Shown here: piece after piece, positions 58,569 through 64,000 of the stretch
Layout: every line of letters starts with the position of its first letter
Position numbering within the stretch: position 1 is the stretch's first letter
Source: Algoriphagus sp.
Lineage (GTDB): Bacteria; Bacteroidota; Bacteroidia; Cytophagales; Cyclobacteriaceae
Length of the DNA stretch: 64,000 bases
NCBI RefSeq assembly: GCF_030694375.1
Contig: NZ_JAUXYL010000046.1
Coordinates: forward strand, 62,001-126,000
Direction: 5' to 3'
The notes under the pieces: model-generated
What the model saw: only the letters and a program-made list of their open reading frames with translations
Databases searched by the model: none
What the model was told of the DNA's origin: nothing
Position numbers and translations under genes: made by a program

Positions 58569-60431
58569 TTATATCACGGTGATTAGTGTTCCTTCACTCA
58601 ATTGAGTTTCGACTCTTAATTCTTTCCCGATCCGCTCAGCACGGATTCGCATATTTCGAAGCCCATTTCCCAAAACTTTGCTTTCAGAGATTCCACTTCC
58701 ATTATCCATGACTGAAATAGTGATTTGGTCATCTCCTTCCTTTCCCACAAAAATCTCAATTTGTGTTGCCCCGGCGTGTTTCAAAGCATTGTTTAGCGCT
58801 TCCTGCGCAATTCGAAAATAATTTATGCCTTCAAGCGAACCTAATTGTAAATCATGGGGTAAACCTTCTTCAATTTCCAACTTAAATCCAATCTGAGGAC
58901 ATGCTTCTCGTGCTTTGGAAATCAAACCGGCCAAACGCACTTGCAAATCCTCCACAGAAATCGAATCCTTATTCATTGCCCAGATGGTATCCCTGAGTTC
59001 GCTTACTGTCTCCACAGTGAAAGCAGAAATTTGATCGATTTTAGCCTCTAGTTTTTCTTTGGGTAGATCTACAAACTTTATGTTATTAAGCGAAGAAACG
59101 ATAAAAGTCAACTGTGCGCCGATATTGTCATGCAAGTCGGATGAAATTCTACTTCGCTGCTCTTGTAGTCTTTTTTGGGTTTCCTGCTCAGCATAAATTG
59201 TCTGCAATTTGGATTCCTGCTCCAGATGCCTGGTTTTATTCTTTTGCCGATAATAGATAAAAAATGACACGCCTAATATCAATAATAAGGCAACCAAAAG
59301 GAGTAAAAGCTGATTATTTCGGTTTTTTACAATTAATTCGTTCTCCGCCAATGCAGCTCGGGAATAAGCCAACTCTCTTTCCTTCTGCTCGACTTCATAA
59401 AGTGTTTGTATTTCACCGATCATTCTGACTCGATCTTCTTTGAATATGGTATCCTTTAGCAAGGCATATTCTTCCAAAAAGTCCAAAGCCTTATTGAGCT
59501 CGCCTTTTCTCTTTTGGAACCGAAATTGTTCATAGAGATAGTCCCTTAATTTTTCTCTTGATTCACTTTCTACTACATATTTATAAGCAGAATCCATCAT
59601 GGCTTCTGCCCCCTGAAAATCATTCAAATTATAGGCAATGGTGGCAAGATTGGTAAAGTTGGAAGCAAGGTGGTACTGACTACCTCTTACATAGTTATAC
59701 TTTTTTGCAACATTGATCCATTTTCGCGCTTCTTCAAATTGATTTTGCTTGAGGAGGGTATTTCCGATGTTGTTGTAGGTATTTGTAATTTCCGAACTAT
59801 CCAAAACTGTGAGAAGATCAAATACCTTGAGGTGGTAAAACAATGCTGAATCTGGCTTATTCCAATCATCAAAGTTGATTGCAATCGCATTCAGCGCAAA
59901 GGATATGGTAGTCGGGTTTGCTTTTGAAAATGACTTGAGAATTTCATATCCATTTTTGGCATATTCCACACCTTTATCATATTCCTCCATATCATGAAAC
60001 ACGATGGCAATATCTGCCATGGAATAGCCGATTTTATTGGAATCTCCAGCTATTGTGGCGCTTTCGAGTGCTTTTTGCCCAAATTTCATTGCCTTATCCC
60101 AGTCACCTAAGATGGACTCAAGATAGGTTAGATTGTTATAGGAGGAAATAAATAAATCTGGTTTTGACTCCAAGGTTAAGTAGTCAAGTGCCTTTAAAAG
60201 TGTTTGGGCTGCTTTTCGTCGCTCCCCTGAGGATCTTTCAAATCTCCCTAGGTAATAAAAGTAAATGCCCGAATCAAGTGTAGTTTTGAGGTTGTTAAAC
60301 TCTCTGCGGAAAATCAATTCTGATGAATCCTTTTCAAGAAGTGCGTCACTCAATCTTTTCTCCAAATCTTGAGAAAAGACAGAAACACTGCAGGCTATGC
60401 AAATGACAGTAAGGGTGATTCGCAGAAACAT
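58569..60431 (-). CDS. TPR-containing sensor histidine kinase (HisKA_3)
   Basis: A 620-residue sensor. It has a signal peptide (LTVICIACSVSVFSQ), about eight tetratricopeptide-like repeats at 40-340 (typical YNNLTYLE and AKKYNYVRG pattern), a coiled coil, a single membrane helix near 378-400 (LLLLLVALLLILGVSFFIYY) and the HisKA_3 dimerisation domain with H434 in SSDLHDNIGAQL. The ATPase domain has EALNNALKHAG and DNGSGISESKVLGNGLRNM. It signals to the response regulator just downstream. A 12-bp dyad lies immediately upstream of the start. Confidence 0.94.
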   Translation of the reverse strand: MFLRITLTVICIACSVSVFSQDLEKRLSDALLEKDSSELIFRREFNNLKTTLDSGIYFYYLGRFERSSGERRKAAQTLLKALDYLTLESKPDLFISSYNNLTYLESILGDWDKAMKFGQKALESATIAGDSNKIGYSMADIAIVFHDMEEYDKGVEYAKNGYEILKSFSKANPTTISFALNAIAINFDDWNKPDSALFYHLKVFDLLTVLDSSEITNTYNNIGNTLLKQNQFEEARKWINVAKKYNYVRGSQYHLASNFTNLATIAYNLNDFQGAEAMMDSAYKYVVESESREKLRDYLYEQFRFQKRKGELNKALDFLEEYALLKDTIFKEDRVRMIGEIQTLYEVEQKERELAYSRAALAENELIVKNRNNQLLLLLVALLLILGVSFFIYYRQKNKTRHLEQESKLQTIYAEQETQKRLQEQRSRISSDLHDNIGAQLTFIVSSLNNIKFVDLPKEKLEAKIDQISAFTVETVSELRDTIWAMNKDSISVEDLQVRLAGLISKAREACPQIGFKLEIEEGLPHDLQLGSLEGINYFRIAQEALNNALKHAGATQIEIFVGKEGDDQITISVMDNGSGISESKVLGNGLRNMRIRAERIGKELRVETQLSEGTLITVI

Positions 60432-60433
60432 TG

Positions 60434-60459
60434 ATATTCAAACTGAACAGTTTGAATAT
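60434..60459. promoter_or_regulatory. Perfect 12-bp dyad at the kinase start
   Basis: ATATTCAAACTG (60434-60445) and CAGTTTGAATAT (60448-60459) form a perfect inverted repeat with a 2-base loop, 2 bases upstream of the kinase ATG. It could be an operator or an RNA hairpin near the start codon. Confidence 0.5.
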
Positions 60460-60460
60460 A

Positions 60461-60501
60461 AAAAAACGGCTTTCATCTTCCTAAGAGACAAAAGCCGTTT
60501 T
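60461..60501 (-). terminator. Terminator after the S1/P1 nuclease gene
   Basis: Perfect 11-bp arms AAAACGGCTTT (60463-60473) and AAAGCCGTTTT (60491-60501), T-rich on the minus strand beyond the left arm. It lies 19 bases after the nuclease stop. Confidence 0.8.
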
Positions 60502-60520
60502 CAAAAAAGTTTTTTCAATA

Positions 60521-61291
60521 TCAATAGATCTCTTCCAAAATTTGAGCTAACCGAACACTCGCTGCAATCATTCTCTCCTCAGCAATGCTGTAATTTTCAT
60601 ACATGTATTGATAGCTGATGCGTTTATTCTCCGGAAGGTTATACACCATCGGGCGATAACTGACCGCTTCCTTGAGCCAATCCTCCATGGTTGCAGATCG
60701 GTATGTTGCTTTCATCTCCGGAGAAAGTCTTCGATACAGCTCATTGCCGATTTCAGTGTAACTCATGCCCTGACGATCGATCATACCACTATCCCAAAGC
60801 GCATGAAGATTTGTGGGCTGATTGAAAAACTCAATTTTCACATCATTTCCTCCTCGGTCATCACCTGTGCCCACGTGAAGCGGCTGGTGGATATCCTCCA
60901 CCATGTGAATCAGCATTTTTAGTTTTTCTGCTTCAGTTTTCGGATCCAGTCCACCTGCTTTTAATTCCGCCTTGATTCGCTGGATTGCCTCAAAAGCATC
61001 TCCCCCTTTTTCTTGTGTTGATGGGTCATATTCTCCGTTCTTGGAGTTTAAATAATGCCAAGTAGTCGCAAAGTCATAACTTCGGTCAGATCTGATTTCG
61101 TCCATCCAAGTCCCACTTCGTCCCAAAGACATCGGATAGAGAATTCTTTCGACTTTCTTTCGGGTAGATTTTTTCATTTGCTTTTCGGCCATATAGCCGA
61201 TCAAGTAGTGGCCAATCTGACCCCAAGCAAATGCCTGAGAAATCATCAAACTAAACAGGAGCGTGAGTGTAAGCGATTTGAAGTGTTTCAT
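60521..61291 (-). CDS. S1/P1 family nuclease
   Basis: A 256-residue exported nuclease with signal peptide (LLFSLMISQAFA near 21). The first zinc-site residues are the mature N-terminal WGQIGHYLIG, then TWHYLNSKNG near 79, MLIHMVEDIHQPLHVG near 126-141 and HALWDSGMID near 164. These are the conserved tri-zinc ligands of S1/P1 nucleases, which degrade single-stranded DNA and RNA. It would scavenge nucleotides in the periplasm or outside the cell. Confidence 0.93.
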   Translation of the reverse strand: MKHFKSLTLTLLFSLMISQAFAWGQIGHYLIGYMAEKQMKKSTRKKVERILYPMSLGRSGTWMDEIRSDRSYDFATTWHYLNSKNGEYDPSTQEKGGDAFEAIQRIKAELKAGGLDPKTEAEKLKMLIHMVEDIHQPLHVGTGDDRGGNDVKIEFFNQPTNLHALWDSGMIDRQGMSYTEIGNELYRRLSPEMKATYRSATMEDWLKEAVSYRPMVYNLPENKRISYQYMYENYSIAEERMIAASVRLAQILEEIY

Positions 61292-61302
61292 TTTTTGTAA
61301 TT

Positions 61303-61326
61303 AAAAAAGCGAAGGTAAGCCTTCGC
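61303..61326 (-). terminator. Terminator after the M20 amidohydrolase gene
   Basis: Arms GCGAAGG and CCTTCGC (7 bp, loop 4) followed on the minus strand by six T, 24 bases after the stop of the amidohydrolase gene. Confidence 0.85.
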
Positions 61327-61350
61327 CAGTCAACGTATGTTAGGTAAAGA

Positions 61351-62541
61351 TTATCCTTTGGACAGTTCAGAGACCGCTAACCAAGCCATCAACCCGGCAC
61401 CGATTTCCAGCGCATCTTCCTCGATATCAAAGGTAGGAGTATGAACTCCGGAGATGATTCCCCGGGCTTCGTTTCGGGTACCTAGTCGGTAGAAGCATCC
61501 GTCAATCTCCTGAGAATAGAAAGCAAAATCCTCTGCCGCCATCCAAATATCCAAGTCCAACACATTTTCTTCTCCCAGATATTCTCTGGCTGCATCCATC
61601 GATCGGGCGGTCAATTCCGGTTCATTTTTAAGAAAAGGGTAACCTTTACGAATTTCGAAATCAAGTTGACCTCCCATTCCTTCCACAATACCATGCGCAA
61701 TTTGAAGCATCTTTTCGTGGGCTTTTGACCTCCATGCCTCATCCAAGGTCCTGAAAGTCCCCTGAATTTTGACTTCGTTAGGTATCACATTGGTTGCACC
61801 TAGCGCTTCCACACGGCCAAAGGAAAGAACAGAAGGAATTTTAGGATTGGCTACTCGGCTGACGATCTGCTGTAGCGCGACGATCATGTGAGATGCAATC
61901 AATACTGGATCAATAAAAGTTTCCGGCATGGCGCCATGTCCACCCTTTCCTTTCACTGTGATATAGAGTTCATCGGTACTTGCCATATACAATCCAGGCC
62001 GAAATCCAACTTTCCCGGCAGGAATAAATGGCATGACGTGTTGACCTAAGATTCCGTCTGGTCGGGGATTTTGAAGCACTCCGTCCTTGATCATCAAAGA
62101 GGCTCCACCAGGCACCAATTCCTCTCCAGGTTGAAAAATAAGCTTGATTGTTCCTTCAAACTGATCCTTTACTTCATGAAGAATTTTCGCCGCACCCAAT
62201 AGTGAGGCCGTGTGGGCATCATGTCCACAGGCATGCATCACCCCGGGATTTTTGGATTTATAGGGAACATCATTTGCTTCGATAATCGGCAAAGCGTCCA
62301 TATCTGCGCGAAGGGCAATGACTTTTTTATCTGGATTTTTGCCTTTTATTAAAGCACTCCAGCCTGTTGTCGCTTTTTTGTCAATTTCAGTAATCCCGAT
62401 TTCCTTCAGTTTTGACTCCACAAATTCCGCAGTCTTAAATTCCTTGAAAGAAAGTTCAGGATTCGCATGTAGGTGACGACGGTTGGAAATTACTTCTTCT
62501 TTGTAGGCTTTCGCCAAAGATTTAATCTGGGATAGGAGCAT
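61351..62541 (-). CDS. M20 family amidohydrolase (N-acyl-amino-acid type)
   Basis: A 396-residue enzyme of the M20D group. The metal ligands are visible in HACGHDAHTASLLGAA near 104, the acidic pair in GEELVPGG near 140, GQHVMPFIPAG near 170 and a late AEDFAFYSQE near 345. It removes an acyl group from an N-acyl amino acid, or cleaves related amides. The start overlaps the stop of the SPOR gene by 20 bases, so translation is coupled. Confidence 0.92.
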   Translation of the reverse strand: MLLSQIKSLAKAYKEEVISNRRHLHANPELSFKEFKTAEFVESKLKEIGITEIDKKATTGWSALIKGKNPDKKVIALRADMDALPIIEANDVPYKSKNPGVMHACGHDAHTASLLGAAKILHEVKDQFEGTIKLIFQPGEELVPGGASLMIKDGVLQNPRPDGILGQHVMPFIPAGKVGFRPGLYMASTDELYITVKGKGGHGAMPETFIDPVLIASHMIVALQQIVSRVANPKIPSVLSFGRVEALGATNVIPNEVKIQGTFRTLDEAWRSKAHEKMLQIAHGIVEGMGGQLDFEIRKGYPFLKNEPELTARSMDAAREYLGEENVLDLDIWMAAEDFAFYSQEIDGCFYRLGTRNEARGIISGVHTPTFDIEEDALEIGAGLMAWLAVSELSKG

Positions 62542-63064
62542 TTTGATTGGATGATGGAGTCATGTATTCCTTTCGCTGAAATCTGTCCTGGATAATCCGC
62601 GCGGATGGAAATTGTCCTTTTAATCGCGAGAAGACTTTTTGGGCTTCAATTTTAAAGGTAAACTGACCTACTTTGACAAAATACCTGGGTTGTTCATACT
62701 GCATTTCGGACGTAAGATCTGAAAAGTAAATTCTCAGATCATCCTGGGTTTTGAAAGCTTGATTTCGGTCAATTCCAGAAAAAACCAGAACAGTGTATCC
62801 GTTAAAATACGCTTCAGACCGATTCTTTTGAGCAAATCTTCGTTGAACTTCATCCAAATCGGTATCAACAGCCCGAACCGATGTGGGTGAACTGGAACTG
62901 GAAACATCGACAACTGCAGTACGAAAGTCGGGAAATTGCGGTAAAGATCCACTTAGGTCTTCTTGATAGCTGGAATAAGCAACTGCTCCGCCATCAGAGG
63001 AAGGTCTGATAATTTTACAGCTACAGATTAAAGCGAAAAGCCCAACTATCCAGATTTTTCTCAT
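62522..63064 (-). CDS. SPOR-domain lipoprotein
   Basis: A 180-residue lipoprotein (FALICSC near 16) with a central Ser-rich linker and a C-terminal SPOR-like domain at about 85-160 (YTVLVFSGIDRNQAFKTQDDL, then QPRYFVKVGQFTFKIEAQKVF). SPOR domains bind denuded peptidoglycan glycans at the division site. It lies upstream of, and overlaps, the amidohydrolase gene. Confidence 0.88.
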   Translation of the reverse strand: MRKIWIVGLFALICSCKIIRPSSDGGAVAYSSYQEDLSGSLPQFPDFRTAVVDVSSSSSPTSVRAVDTDLDEVQRRFAQKNRSEAYFNGYTVLVFSGIDRNQAFKTQDDLRIYFSDLTSEMQYEQPRYFVKVGQFTFKIEAQKVFSRLKGQFPSARIIQDRFQRKEYMTPSSNQNAPIPD

Positions 63065-63128
63065 TTCATGTGTTTATTTTTTGTTTTTTAAAGGCCACAT
63101 GCCCGCCTGTAGTCGGACAGGGAATCTC

Positions 63129-63186
63129 GCATGACAGCCCCGATAGCTTTCGGGGCATTCCGCTGTGTGACACTGCAGGGTCATGC
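63129..63186. repeat. Nested hairpin between secA and the SPOR gene
   Basis: Outer arms GCATGAC (63129-63135) and GTCATGC (63180-63186) enclose an inner GCCCCGA/TCGGGGC hairpin. It follows the secA stop by 12 bases. It may end the secA transcript, but there is no T-run, and its form is like the REP-type clusters elsewhere. Confidence 0.45.
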
Positions 63187-63197
63187 TTGATTTCATC

Positions 63198-64000
63198 TTA
63201 GTTATCAATCAGGACACATTTGCCATCTGCAATGTCTTGCTCGACACTTTTAAATTTTACATCCGTCTTCTTAGTACCGTCCGTGTATTGAACGGCAACT
63301 TTATCATTCCTGCCAAAGGTCTTTTCAACCTTTCTAGGGGCAACTACCTGTGGGGCTGGTCTGCCGGATTGAGCGGCAATAGCAGCAGCCCGATTAGCAC
63401 CCGGGTTCAAAGAGCTTGCCACATCTGCTTTTGACGTTTGAAGCTTTGGCTCGGGGGCACGGTGAGTTTGTGCCTGCTGAACTTGTGCAGGGTCTTGTTT
63501 TGGCAGATCCGCACGGGAAAGGAAGGATACCATGTCCTCATTCAGCTTGCCTATAAAACGCTTGAACATTTCGAACGCTTCAAACTTGTAGATCAAAAGG
63601 GGATCTTTTTGCTCATAAACAGCATTTTGAACAGACTGTTTCAGATCATCCATGTCTCGGAGATGCTCTTTCCAATTTTGGTCAATTATGGCCAAGGAGA
63701 CATTCTTTTCGATCGATCTGATCAACTCCCTACCTTCAGTTTGAATGGTTGTATCCAGATTACAAACCACCCCAATCTGCTTGAGTCCATCGGAGATTGG
63801 CACCATTATATCCTTAACTGTGGCACCTCGCTCCTCCTGTACTCTTTTGAAAATCGGAAGAGCAGTCTCGCTGATTATCCTGTTTTTCTTTATGTAATTT
63901 TCAAAAGCTACTGTGTACAGCTCCTGCGTCAATTTACCGGTATCTTTAGACTTAAGGTCATTCTCAGAAATCTGGTAATCCACTCCAAGTGTGGTGAAAA
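63198..64000 (-). CDS. secA: Preprotein translocase ATPase SecA, C-terminal part
   Basis: The last 266 codons of SecA, whose start and motor domains lie beyond the window. The frame is open to base 64000. The helical scaffold/wing is clear: RELIRSIEKNVSLAIIDQNW, HLRDMDDLKQSVQ and QKDPLLIYKFEAFEMFKRFI near the middle. The C-terminal tail is Ala/Pro/Gln-rich and ends ADGKCVLIDN. No CxCxSGx(n)CH zinc-binding tail is present, as often seen in Bacteroidota. SecA drives Sec-dependent export. Confidence 0.93.
   Translation of the reverse strand, partial: FTTLGVDYQISENDLKSKDTGKLTQELYTVAFENYIKKNRIISETALPIFKRVQEERGATVKDIMVPISDGLKQIGVVCNLDTTIQTEGRELIRSIEKNVSLAIIDQNWKEHLRDMDDLKQSVQNAVYEQKDPLLIYKFEAFEMFKRFIGKLNEDMVSFLSRADLPKQDPAQVQQAQTHRAPEPKLQTSKADVASSLNPGANRAAAIAAQSGRPAPQVVAPRKVEKTFGRNDKVAVQYTDGTKKTDVKFKSVEQDIADGKCVLIDN

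Overview
The window looks like chromosome of a free-living aerobic member of the Bacteroidota, most likely the order Cytophagales, family Cyclobacteriaceae (Algoriphagus-like). The evidence is a fused MurF-alanine racemase, many lipoproteins with Bacteroidota-style signal peptides, a CarboxypepD_reg/plug/barrel outer-membrane receptor, a DUF5916 outer-membrane protein, a TPR-HisKA_3 sensor kinase, start codons without clear Shine-Dalgarno sites, and single-gene units typical of the phylum (GxxExxY, four-helix bundle and RAYT genes). The genus is inferred from gene content, not from a database search. No rRNA, tRNA, CRISPR array or prophage was seen.

Layout. 1-13 kb: murF-alr (5' end missing), a K+ channel with a C-terminal zinc ribbon, a GNAT protein, an atypical ClC protein, a TIGR01777 epimerase, a PIN toxin-antitoxin pair, three tandem small PLDc_N membrane proteins (one only 55 codons), an M14 peptidase, an amidohydrolase, a LytTR regulator, an intradiol-dioxygenase-like lipoprotein and a YceI lipoprotein. 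13-19.5 kb: a quinone oxidoreductase, a GxxExxY gene between inverted octad repeats, an M20 dipeptidase, a DsbD with palindromic repeats inside its coding linker, and an Xre/RES toxin-antitoxin pair. 19.8-26.2 kb: the 2-oxoglutarate dehydrogenase genes odhA, odhB and lpdA. A four-helix-bundle (S23-like) gene bounded by inverted heptad repeats sits between odhB and lpdA.

26-46 kb: housekeeping and exported enzymes (DUF2520, pirin, M20 hydrolase, acyl-ACP desaturase, a beta-propeller lipoprotein with an esterase, M19 dipeptidase), a third toxin-antitoxin pair, clpB, a regulatory-domain membrane protein, a PNPOx-like flavoprotein, a DUF5916 protein, a TonB-dependent receptor, a Ca2+/Na+ antiporter and an F420-type reductase. 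46-64 kb: a sulfatase/esterase/sulfatase group, a Fic protein, a REP-associated transposase with six REP units in alternating orientation, a GH25 lysozyme, a GH13 amylase with an M20 peptidase, a two-component system, an S1/P1 nuclease, an M20 amidohydrolase with a SPOR lipoprotein, and the C-terminal part of SecA.

The most interesting signal lies between the genes. Three different single-gene units are each bounded by their own short-period or palindromic repeats, an apparently gene-less heptad hairpin (39902-39955) has the same design, and a palindromic repeat has entered the coding sequence of dsbD. Separately, each of the three toxin-antitoxin modules has a clear dyad beside its antitoxin start codon.
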